Assembly (NCBI RefSeq): GCF_000012825.1 | Contig: NC_009614.1 | Location: forward strand, 3,410,001-3,474,000 | DNA length: 64,000 nucleotides | Direction: 5' to 3' | Source of the DNA: Phocaeicola vulgatus ATCC 8482 | GTDB taxonomy: Bacteria > Bacteroidota > Bacteroidia > Bacteroidales > Bacteroidaceae | Part shown: one piece after another, positions 57,466 through 64,000 of the stretch | Position numbering within the stretch: the first letter of the stretch is position 1 | Layout: each line of letters starts with the position of its first letter | Translations under genes and position numbers: made by a program | The notes under the pieces: model-generated | The model's input: only the letters and a program-made list of their open reading frames with translations | Told to the model about the DNA's origin: nothing | Database searches by the model: none

Positions 57466-57831
57466 GCAGCCGGCCTGTAAGCCGGGTTCTGTTCCTCGCC
57501 TTGCGGCGAAGTGCCTGCCATTTATCTACGCCTGTTGTCACCAACAGGCTCTAGCGGTCTACCCTCCGACGTGGGGCGAGCAACCCTCATAATGTCGGTT
57601 TACATGACCTTACAACTCCTAAGACGTACAGCCCGTCATGTCACCATGCGGCTGGTGGGCTCTTACCCCACCTTCTCACCCTTACCCCGTTTCCCGTAGG
57701 AATTGTGGCGGTTGTTTTCTTCTACGTTACTCCACCTTTGCAGATAGCTTTCTGTTAGGAAGTAGGATGCTCTGCGTTGCCCGGACTTTCCTCTTTCGCC
57801 TTACGGCGTCAGCGGCAGACCGGCCGGCTGC
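57466..57831 (-). ncRNA. rnpB: RNase P RNA (rnpB), bacterial type A
   Basis: Read on the minus strand, the universal GAGGAAAGTCCGGGC (complement of 57779-57793) forms P4, and the 3' ACAGAACCCGGCTTACAGG is the other half of P4 and the tail. Helix P1 pairs GCAGCCGGCC at the 5' end with GGCCGGCTGC at the 3' end (plus-strand 57822-57831 and 57466-57475). A run of T residues on the minus strand (57465-57457) ends it. Length about 366 nt fits the class. The RNA cleaves the 5' leader from tRNA precursors. Confidence 0.95.
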
Positions 57832-57842
57832 TTTTAAGTCTA

Positions 57843-57850
57843 CAAAGATA
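57843..57850 (-). promoter_or_regulatory. Probable -7 element of rnpB
   Basis: On the minus strand TATCTTTG, 11 bases before the RNA 5' end. Between here and 58103 there is no gene; 58053-58095 holds a weak inverted repeat (CCGGAAAGAGAAG with TTTCCCTCTCCGG) that could end the cbpA-cbpM transcript. Confidence 0.55.
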
Positions 57851-58103
57851 GTGATTTTAGGTTAAACGTAGGATAATAAAGCGGAAAAAAGTAAGAAAAT
57901 AAATGGAAAAACGAAGAAAGAGCGGAACAGCCCATTACTTTTTCTTGGTATATATAATAATGAGAAGAGAATCGGTGATGATCGGTTCGGCACTCCTGCT
58001 TATCGTATAGAAACAACGGTAAAAACAGAAATATAAAAGTAAATGAACAGTGCCGGAAAGAGAAGTGGGTGCAGTTTTCGCTTTCCCTCTCCGGACACGG
58101 ATT

Positions 58104-58391
58104 TTAGCGGTAGAATTCCAGTTCGTTTCTCAATGAACGCACTTCCTGTTGCAGAAGTTCTATACGTTCCAGCATGTGGTGGATGGCGTCGATTCCTGCA
58201 ATATTGATGGACAAGTCATAATATAAATGCGTGTAACGCTCCAGTTCCGCTAGTTGGGATGTGGGGAGGTAGCGTTCCTCGTCAATCACCCGGACTTCGA
58301 TCAGTCCGTCTTCTTCCAGTTCCATAATGAACGACGGGTCCACATGGCAACGGTCGCAAAAATCGTTGATAATAATTAAATCGGTCTGCAT
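58104..58391 (-). CDS. CbpM-like chaperone modulator
   Basis: A 95-residue, MerR-like helical protein of the CbpM family. It binds the J-domain of CbpA and inhibits it. Its N-terminal HTH-like part (DLIIINDFCDRCHVDPSFIM, LEEDGLIEVR) and the C-terminal coiled-coil (ERIELLQQEVRSLRNELEF) match the family. It follows the cbpA-like gene by 15 bases in the same direction, as in the known cbpA-cbpM operon. Confidence 0.9.
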   Translation of the reverse strand: MQTDLIIINDFCDRCHVDPSFIMELEEDGLIEVRVIDEERYLPTSQLAELERYTHLYYDLSINIAGIDAIHHMLERIELLQQEVRSLRNELEFYR

Positions 58392-58406
58392 AATCCTTCT
58401 CTTTTT

Positions 58407-59378
58407 TTAATTGCTACTATCTTTTAATTGGCGGAACAGCTCTTTCTGATGTTCGGTCAGGTTGCTAGGAATGGTGACATTATAAGTTACTATCAGATCG
58501 CCAAATTTGCCTTCTTCCTTGTAAACAGGAAAGCCTTTGCCTTTCAAACGGACTTTGGTTCCGTTCTGGGTTTCAGGTTTTACTTTCAGTTTTACCTTGC
58601 CGTTCAGTGTGTCCACGGTTTCTTCACCACCCAGTACGGCGGTGTAGAGGCTAAGCGGAGCATGGATATATAAATCATTTCCCAAACGTTTGAATACAGG
58701 ATCGTCTGGAATGACAAAGGTGATGTACAGATCGCCTGCAGGACCACCGTTTACCCCCGGTGCACCATGACCACGCAATTTGATAGTCTGTCCGTTGGCT
58801 ATACCTGCCGGAACAGTGATACGTATGTTCTTTCCGTTTACATTAAGCACTTGTTTGTGTGTTTCGGCGGCTTCACGCAATGAAAGTTGTAATTCAGCAT
58901 TATAGTCCTGTCCACGGAATCCGGCGCTTCGTCCGCCGTTTGCACCGCCACGATGCCCGAACAGTTCTTCAAAGAAATCAGAGAAACCACCTGCGCTGCC
59001 ACCGAAATGTGCACCGGTGAATTCTTCTCCTCCATTGCCGGAATACCAGTAACTGCCGTTACCGTCCGTACCGAATCCGCTTCCGGCTCCGCCAAACCCT
59101 CCGAATCCACCAGCACCTCCATATTGTTGCTTTTGTTTTTCAAATTCGTCGGCATGTTTCCAGTGTTCCCCGTATTCGTCGTATTTCTTACGTTTTTCCG
59201 GGTCACTCAGTACTTCGTTGGCTTCATTTATCTCCTGAAACTTATCTTTGGCTCCAGGATCATTCGGATTCAAGTCAGGATGGTATTTGCGGGCCAGCTT
59301 ACGGAAAGCCTTCTTGATATCATCTTGGGTGGCGCTTTTGTCCACTCCCAATACTTTGTAATAGTCTATGTAAGCCAT
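58407..59378 (-). CDS. CbpA-like DnaJ (curved-DNA-binding) co-chaperone
   Basis: A 323-residue type II J protein. J-domain 1-70 with the HPD motif (YHPDLN), a Gly/Phe-rich linker (about 80-140; [10 protein letters not shown]), then two C-terminal beta domains (NITVPAGI-type [19 protein letters not shown] and LPGE-like [18 protein letters not shown]) without a Zn finger. It stimulates Hsp70 and, in E. coli, binds DNA in stationary phase. A promoter and a divergent sensor kinase gene lie upstream; the CbpM-like inhibitor follows. The gene starts at 59378 ([17 protein letters not shown]). Confidence 0.93.
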   Translation of the reverse strand: MAYIDYYKVLGVDKSATQDDIKKAFRKLARKYHPDLNPNDPGAKDKFQEINEANEVLSDPEKRKKYDEYGEHWKHADEFEKQKQQYGGAGGFGGFGGAGSGFGTDGNGSYWYSGNGGEEFTGAHFGGSAGGFSDFFEELFGHRGGANGGRSAGFRGQDYNAELQLSLREAAETHKQVLNVNGKNIRITVPAGIANGQTIKLRGHGAPGVNGGPAGDLYITFVIPDDPVFKRLGNDLYIHAPLSLYTAVLGGEETVDTLNGKVKLKVKPETQNGTKVRLKGKGFPVYKEEGKFGDLIVTYNVTIPSNLTEHQKELFRQLKDSSN

Positions 59379-59435
59379 ATTATATATTTGTTAAATTTCA
59401 TCTGCTTTAAGAGAAACAAAATACATGCCAATTGG

Positions 59436-59465
59436 TTGTGTTCTGTTTTTATTTTATTATCTTTG
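59436..59465 (+). promoter_or_regulatory. Promoter of the sensor kinase / nucleotidase operon
   Basis: TTG (59436-59438), 19 nt, TATCTTTG (59458-59465), 31 bases before ATG 59497. It rules out the in-frame ATG at 59425. Confidence 0.65.
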
Positions 59466-59496
59466 CAGCGAATTTTTAGAAATTATTCTAAAGGAA

Positions 59497-61428
59497 ATGA
59501 GGGGATTGGCAATCATATTCAGGTTTTTTATGCTATTAGTCCTGCTGCTTCCTGTGGTTGCTCTGTGTCCTGTGAAGGCGGAAACGACCTCGGAAGGGCC
59601 TATCCTTATTGTCACTTCTTATAATCCCGAAACGCGTAGTATTTCTGACAACCTGTCTGCTTTTATGGATGAATACAGACAGCGTGGCGGCAAGTATACT
59701 CCGATCATAGAGAGTATGAACTGCAAGAATTTGTCCGAGGCCTATCTGTGGAAATCGCGTATGGCCTCCATCCTTGGTAAGTATAAGGGGAAAAACCGTC
59801 CGTCACTGGTTATATTGTTGGGGCAGGAGGCATGGTCGGCTTATATCTCACAAGACACAGAGATAGCTAAAAAGACTCCGTCTATCTGTGGCATGGTCAG
59901 TGTCAACGGACTGGTATTGCCCGATGATAGTATCGACACGCGGGTATGGGAACCTGAAAGTAAGAATATTTATACGGATTTCAGTGATTATAATATTGTT
60001 GCCGGTTATGTATATGAATATGATGTCGATAAAAACATAAAGCTGATGCGTCGTTTTTATCCTGATATGCGCCGTGTGGCATTTATATCGGATAATACCT
60101 ATGGCGGGTTGTCTATGCAAGCCTTGGTTAAAAAGGAGATGAAGAAGTACCCCGATTTAGAAACAATTTGGCTGGACGGCCGTACAGAAACCTTTATGGA
60201 AGTGAGTGAAAGGATGCGCAGGTTGCCTCAAAATACGTGTGTGTTATTGGGAACATGGCGTGTAGACTGTACGGAGAGTTATGTTATTGGTAATACGACT
60301 TATATGCTGCGCGATGCGAATCCCACCCTGCCTGTGTTTACTATTGCATCTGTGGGGCTGGGACATTGGGCATTGGGAGGATATACTCCCGAGTACCATG
60401 CGGTAGGAAAGAATATAGGCGCGGTTACTTATGATTTTTTGGATAAAGGGGATAGAGAAGGGGTGGACTTGTTGACTATTCCCGGAAACTATACTTTTGA
60501 TATAAAGCGTTTGCATGAATTCAAATTGGATTCATTGAATCTTCCTCAGGGAGCGGTGTTGGTGAACAAGACTCCTTCGTTTTATGAGCAGTATAAATAT
60601 TGGGTCATAGGGGTTGTTTCGGCGTTCATGTTCCTGATAGCCTGTTTCTTGATAGCCATATATTATATTATCCGTATCAACCACTTGAAACATAATCTGG
60701 AAGTATCCGGCGAGGAACTGCTGGTAGCCAAGGAGAAAGCGGAGGAATCCAACAGGTTGAAGACGGCTTTTCTGGCCAATATGAGTCACGAAATACGCAC
60801 TCCCTTGAATGCCATTGTGGGATTTTCCAGCGTGTTGGTCAGTGATGATTCCTCTCCTGCCGAGAAAGAGCAGTATTGTGATATCATTCAGAAGAATTCC
60901 GATTTGTTGTTGCACCTCATAAATGATATTCTGGACATCTCGCGCATGGAATCCGGAAGGATAAAATTCGTATGGGAAGAATGTGATGTGGTAGAGTTGT
61001 GTCAGACGGCTTTGTCTACAGTGGAGTATGGACGCAAGACCAGTGCTTTGTTTCTGTTTGAAACTCCTGTGCCTTCGCTGGTTGTCAAGACGGATGCCCA
61101 GCGTCTGAAGCAGGTGTTGATTAATTTGCTGTCCAATGCCGCAAAATTTACTCCGTCCGGTTCTATCAAACTGACGGTTGCCATAGACAAACAGCATCAG
61201 CAGTTGGAATTGTCAGTGTCGGATACCGGTTGCGGTATTCCGCCCGATAAGAGTGAAAAGGTATTTGAACGTTTCGAGAAATTGAATGAATATTCCCAAG
61301 GTACGGGGCTGGGATTGGCCATTAGCAGGCTGATAATCGAGAATCTGGGAGGTAAGATATGGGTGGACAAGGATTATACCGAAGGCGCCCGGTTTGTATT
61401 CACGCATCCTTTGACTAAAAAAGAATAA
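59497..61428 (+). CDS. Sensor histidine kinase with periplasmic ABC-substrate-binding-like sensor domain
   Basis: A 643-residue protein. A signal segment (residues 1-28, MLLVLLLPVVALCPVKA) precedes a periplasmic domain with the fold of ABC-type substrate-binding proteins (ILIVTSYNPETRSISDNL, VILLGQEAWSAY, VAFISDNTYGGLSMQALVK), then one membrane segment (366-392), a HisKA domain with phospho-acceptor His431 (NMSHEIRTPLNAIVGF) and a HATPase (N-box NLLSNAAKF, G1 SDTGCGIP, G2 GTGLGLAIS). No receiver domain is attached and no response regulator gene is near, so its partner is elsewhere. It precedes the nucleotidase gene by 11 bases. ATG 59497 is chosen because of the promoter and the GGAAATG context. 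Confidence 0.9.
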   Translation: MRGLAIIFRFFMLLVLLLPVVALCPVKAETTSEGPILIVTSYNPETRSISDNLSAFMDEYRQRGGKYTPIIESMNCKNLSEAYLWKSRMASILGKYKGKNRPSLVILLGQEAWSAYISQDTEIAKKTPSICGMVSVNGLVLPDDSIDTRVWEPESKNIYTDFSDYNIVAGYVYEYDVDKNIKLMRRFYPDMRRVAFISDNTYGGLSMQALVKKEMKKYPDLETIWLDGRTETFMEVSERMRRLPQNTCVLLGTWRVDCTESYVIGNTTYMLRDANPTLPVFTIASVGLGHWALGGYTPEYHAVGKNIGAVTYDFLDKGDREGVDLLTIPGNYTFDIKRLHEFKLDSLNLPQGAVLVNKTPSFYEQYKYWVIGVVSAFMFLIACFLIAIYYIIRINHLKHNLEVSGEELLVAKEKAEESNRLKTAFLANMSHEIRTPLNAIVGFSSVLVSDDSSPAEKEQYCDIIQKNSDLLLHLINDILDISRMESGRIKFVWEECDVVELCQTALSTVEYGRKTSALFLFETPVPSLVVKTDAQRLKQVLINLLSNAAKFTPSGSIKLTVAIDKQHQQLELSVSDTGCGIPPDKSEKVFERFEKLNEYSQGTGLGLAISRLIIENLGGKIWVDKDYTEGARFVFTHPLTKKE

Positions 61429-61439
61429 AGAATAGAGAA

Positions 61440-63182
61440 ATGAAATATAGAATATGTATCAGTGCCCTGCTGTTGTGGGCAGGTATGCAGTTGTCTGCAT
61501 CCAATAATCAGGAAGAAGTGGTTATCAAGATTATAGAAACCAGTGATGTGCACGGGAATTTCTTTCCGTATAACTTTATCGAACGGAAAGAATGGAGTGG
61601 AAGTCTTGCCCGTGTTCATTCCTTTGTGAAAGAACAGCGTGAGAAATATGGGGATAATTGCCTGTTGATGGATAATGGGGATATCCTGCAAGGTCAGCCT
61701 ACAGCTTACTATTATAATTTTATGGATACCGTGTCTACTCATGTTGCGGCGGATATGATGAATTATATGGGATATGTGGTAGGTAATATGGGTAACCATG
61801 ATGTAGAGACGGGGCATGCGGTGTACGACCGTTGGATAAGACAGTGCGATTTTCCGGTACTGGGGGCTAATATAATAGACAATGCCACTGGAAAACCTTA
61901 TCTGAAACCCTACGAGGTGTTGGAGCGCGACGGAGTGAGGATAGCGGTTCTGGGTATGATTACTCCGGCCATTCCTTCATGGTTGCCGGAGAAATTATGG
62001 AGTGGTCTGCATTTTGAGGAAATGGAGCCCTGCGCACGCAAATGGGTGAAGATTATAAAGGAAAAAGAGAATCCTGATGTCATTGTGGGATTGTTTCATG
62101 CCGGAAAGTCGGGCAACGTGTTGGGACAGGTGGTGGAAGATGCCTCTATGGATGTAGCCAAACGGGTTCCGGGCTTTGATGTGGTGCTGATGGGGCACGA
62201 CCATACTAGGGAATGTGTAAAGGTGCAGAATGTGGCAGGAGACAGTGTGCTGGTCATTGACCCGGCAAACAATGCCAATGTAGTTTCGGATGTGACCCTG
62301 ACCGTAACAAAGAAAGACGGGAAAGTAGTGGAGAAGTCGGTGGAAGGTAGATTGGCGGATATGAACAAGTATCCTGTCAGCCGGGAGTTTATGGATAAGT
62401 TTGCCCCTCAATACAAGGCTGTAAATGACTTTGTATCCCGTAAAATCGGTACAATTTCACGTACCATCACAGCGAAGGATGCTTATTTCGGTTCTTCTCC
62501 TTTCATAGACCTGATTCATCAGTTGCAATTGGAAATTTCGGGTGCTGAAGTGTCTTTCTGTGCTCCGTTGTCCTTCCGGGCAGAGATTAAAGAAGGAGAC
62601 ATCTATGTGAGTGATATGTTCAATTTGTACAAGTACGAGAACATGCTGTATGTGATGGAACTTTCGGGCAAGGAAATTAAAGATTTTCTGGAAATGGCAT
62701 ACGCCATCTGGACTAATCAGATGAAGAGTTCCGAGGACCACCTGATGCTTTTCAAGGAGCCGGTAGAGAAGGGGAAGCGTGCTAATTTCAAGAATTTCAG
62801 CTTTAACTTTGACTCTGCCGCAGGCATTAATTATACGGTGGACGTGACCAAGCCGGCAGGAGAGAAAATCACGATTCAGAGCATGTCGGACGGGACTCCT
62901 TTCAGTATGGATAAGGTTTATAAAGTGGCTTTGAATTCTTACCGTGGGAACGGTGGCGGAGATTTACTGACTCTTGGAGCTGGAATTTCCAAGGAAGATT
63001 TGGCAAAACGTATTATTTTTGCAACCGATAAGGATTTGCGTTATTATCTGATGCAATATATTGAGCAGGAAAAAGTGCTGCATCCTCATGCTATGCACCA
63101 GTGGAAGTTTATTCCGGAGGAATGGACTGTGCCTGCCGCGAAAAAAGACTATCAATTGTTGTTTGGCGAGGAAAAGAAATAA
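61440..63182 (+). CDS. Secreted 5'-nucleotidase/2',3'-cyclic-nucleotide phosphodiesterase family metallophosphatase
   Basis: A 580-residue exported enzyme (signal peptide ICISALLLWAGMQLSA). The two-metal site is visible: SDVHGNFFP, LMDNGDILQGQP, GNMGNHDVETG, GLFHAGKSG and MGHDHTRE, in the correct order for the calcineurin-like N-terminal domain. The C-terminal 5'-nucleotidase domain (about 320-550; KYENMLYVMELSGKEIKDFLE, NSYRGNGGGDLLT) binds the nucleoside. It removes phosphate from extracellular nucleotides in the periplasm. It is 11 bases after the sensor kinase and four bases before a His-rich small protein, so a shared transcript is likely. Confidence 0.92.
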   Translation: MKYRICISALLLWAGMQLSASNNQEEVVIKIIETSDVHGNFFPYNFIERKEWSGSLARVHSFVKEQREKYGDNCLLMDNGDILQGQPTAYYYNFMDTVSTHVAADMMNYMGYVVGNMGNHDVETGHAVYDRWIRQCDFPVLGANIIDNATGKPYLKPYEVLERDGVRIAVLGMITPAIPSWLPEKLWSGLHFEEMEPCARKWVKIIKEKENPDVIVGLFHAGKSGNVLGQVVEDASMDVAKRVPGFDVVLMGHDHTRECVKVQNVAGDSVLVIDPANNANVVSDVTLTVTKKDGKVVEKSVEGRLADMNKYPVSREFMDKFAPQYKAVNDFVSRKIGTISRTITAKDAYFGSSPFIDLIHQLQLEISGAEVSFCAPLSFRAEIKEGDIYVSDMFNLYKYENMLYVMELSGKEIKDFLEMAYAIWTNQMKSSEDHLMLFKEPVEKGKRANFKNFSFNFDSAAGINYTVDVTKPAGEKITIQSMSDGTPFSMDKVYKVALNSYRGNGGGDLLTLGAGISKEDLAKRIIFATDKDLRYYLMQYIEQEKVLHPHAMHQWKFIPEEWTVPAAKKDYQLLFGEEKK

Positions 63183-63186
63183 ATAG

Positions 63187-63525
63187 TTGAGCAAGAGAAG
63201 GTACATAGTAGCCCCGTTATTACTGCTGGCGCTGTTTTTAACGTATCAGGTAAGCATCACTTTGTTTACCCACGTTCATATTGTGAACGGGGTGATGATT
63301 GTGCACTCTCATCCTTCGTCCGAAAAACACCATACGCATACCACAGGACAGGTAATCTCAATTGCTCATCTGAGCACTATCCAGACTCTGGAGCCCGGGG
63401 GGCAGACAGAGATGACTGTATTCCGTCCTGTGTTGTATGTTTTGGAATACAAGACAAATACTTTCCGCGCGAAAGTGCTTTGTGCGCAATGTATCCATTT
63501 GCGCGCTCCTCCTTTTTATTGCTGA
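63187..63525 (+). CDS. Small His-rich membrane-anchored protein with C-terminal LRAPPFYC (second of its kind)
   Basis: A 112-residue protein that uses a TTG start four bases after the nucleotidase stop; no in-frame ATG comes before the His cluster, so TTG is well supported. Plan: basic start (SKRRY), one membrane segment (IVAPLLLLALFLTYQVSITL), His-rich part (FTHVHIV, VHSHPSSEKHHTHTTG), a beta-rich middle and CAQCIHLRAPPFYC at the end. The protein at 37361 has the same layout and C-terminus. Both stand upstream of TonB-dependent receptors. Metal binding is inferred from His and CxxC; I do not know a name for this family. Confidence 0.75.
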   Translation: MSKRRYIVAPLLLLALFLTYQVSITLFTHVHIVNGVMIVHSHPSSEKHHTHTTGQVISIAHLSTIQTLEPGGQTEMTVFRPVLYVLEYKTNTFRAKVLCAQCIHLRAPPFYC

Positions 63526-63537
63526 AACATAAGGTAT

Positions 63538-63578
63538 ATCTGTTGACGGGATACATTCGGATAATCCGTTCAACAGAT
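63538..63578 (+). repeat. Hairpin in the leader of the TonB-receptor gene
   Basis: ATCTGTTGA (63538-63546) pairs with TCAACAGAT (63570-63578), and the inner CGGGAT/ATCCG adds five pairs with bulges. No T run follows, so it is not a simple terminator; it could be regulatory or a processing site. Confidence 0.6.
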
Positions 63579-63656
63579 GCGGATGTGCTTTTGCCGTAGA
63601 GCTGCACACATTCTTTAATTGAATAAACCGAAACATTTTAGTAATAGAAAAAATAG

Positions 63657-64000
63657 ATGAAACAATATATTCTGTTACTCGTGCTCATGGTGATGGGTGC
63701 GGGTATCCATGCGTATGCAGAAGATGTAAATCCTGTGAAGGAAGGAAATGTGATTTCAGGTCATGTAGTGGAAAAAGGCACGGAGAACAGCCTTCCGTAT
63801 GCTACCATATTGATTGTGGAAACCGGGCAAGGTACGGTGAGTAACGAGGACGGGGAGTTCCGTTTCAAGAAGGTTCCGGCAGGAAAGTACACATTGAGAG
63901 TTCAGCTACTGGGCTATGAGACACAGGAAAAGAAAGTGACCGTCAGTAACGACTTCACGGTAGATGTTCATTTTTTGATGAGTGACGAAAGTATTATGAC
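63657..64000 (+). CDS. N-terminal part of a TonB-dependent receptor with a carboxypeptidase-D-like domain (cut by window edge)
   Basis: The frame runs from ATG 63657 to the end of the window without a stop (114 residues). A signal peptide (YILLLVLMVMGAGIHAYA) is followed by a complete CarboxypepD_reg-like domain (VISGHVVEKGTENSLPYATI, VSNEDGEFRFKKVPAGKYTL, QLLGYETQEKKV), which in Bacteroidetes leads into a TonB plug and barrel. The remaining sequence lies outside. It follows the His-rich protein at 63187, repeating the pair seen at 37361/37721. A metal substrate is inferred by that parallel. Confidence 0.85.
   Translation, partial: MKQYILLLVLMVMGAGIHAYAEDVNPVKEGNVISGHVVEKGTENSLPYATILIVETGQGTVSNEDGEFRFKKVPAGKYTLRVQLLGYETQEKKVTVSNDFTVDVHFLMSDESIM

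Noticed and set aside
57347..57865. Plus-strand frames (81, 62 and 75 codons) over 57.35-57.87 kb
   Set aside because: They lie antisense to RNase P RNA, which explains the sequence fully.

Overview
The window looks like a chromosome segment from a gut Bacteroides/Phocaeicola species. Supporting signs are tandem SusC/SusD pairs, many secreted glycoside hydrolases, lipoproteins with acidic residues after the lipid cysteine, DUF4625, a DUF5112/DUF5113-type sensor, and repeated Bacteroides-type promoters (TTTG, about 19-21 nt, TAnnTTTG) in place of sigma-70 boxes. Species identity is inferred; no 16S gene is present.

Region 1 (1-30.8 kb) is part of a polysaccharide utilisation locus (PUL) that fits rhamnogalacturonan-II (RG-II). 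It holds the end of a large protein, a GH137-GH2 double enzyme, two SusC/SusD pairs, a LacZ-like GH2, a second GH2, a GH106 alpha-L-rhamnosidase, a SGNH/sialate-O-acetylesterase-type esterase and a DUF5703-type hydrolase (possibly GH139). Together these could strip RG-II side chain B (beta-L-Araf, alpha-L-Rha, beta-D-Gal, O-acetyl, 2-O-methyl-fucose) and parts of chain A. Two insertions interrupt it: an AbiEii-like nucleotidyltransferase with a DUF6922-like partner on the minus strand, and an AspT/YidE-type transporter with its own promoter.

Region 2 (31-44 kb) is housekeeping and transport: a secreted choloylglycine-hydrolase-family enzyme, tRNA-Lys(TTT), CorA, an Lrp/AsnC regulator, a small secreted protein, DedA, a DUF47-PiT phosphate operon, a three-gene His-rich/TonB-receptor/DUF4625 operon that looks like metal uptake, MetY, an LctP-type permease and a tiny Hc1-like histone protein.

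Region 3 (44-52.9 kb) is a signalling operon: a 1467-residue double sensor kinase, a response regulator and a half-length AbgT-like membrane protein. It is followed by tRNA-Arg(TCT), a long inverted repeat, a GH28 remnant, a YbdG-like MscS channel and an intergenic region with two short putative transcripts sharing a 30-nt leader.

Region 4 (52.9-64 kb) carries an acyl-CoA ligase with an XRE-cupin regulator, riboflavin synthase, a BrkB/YihY protein, RNase P RNA, the CbpM-CbpA chaperone pair, and a plus-strand run of sensor kinase, 5'-nucleotidase-family phosphatase, a second His-rich small protein and the start of another TonB-dependent receptor cut by the window edge.

The most interesting items are the double sensor with complementary losses in its two kinase modules, the His-rich LRAPP-C small proteins placed before TonB receptors, the paired small-RNA-like units near 52.5-52.8 kb, and the 17-bp direct repeats upstream of the second susC.
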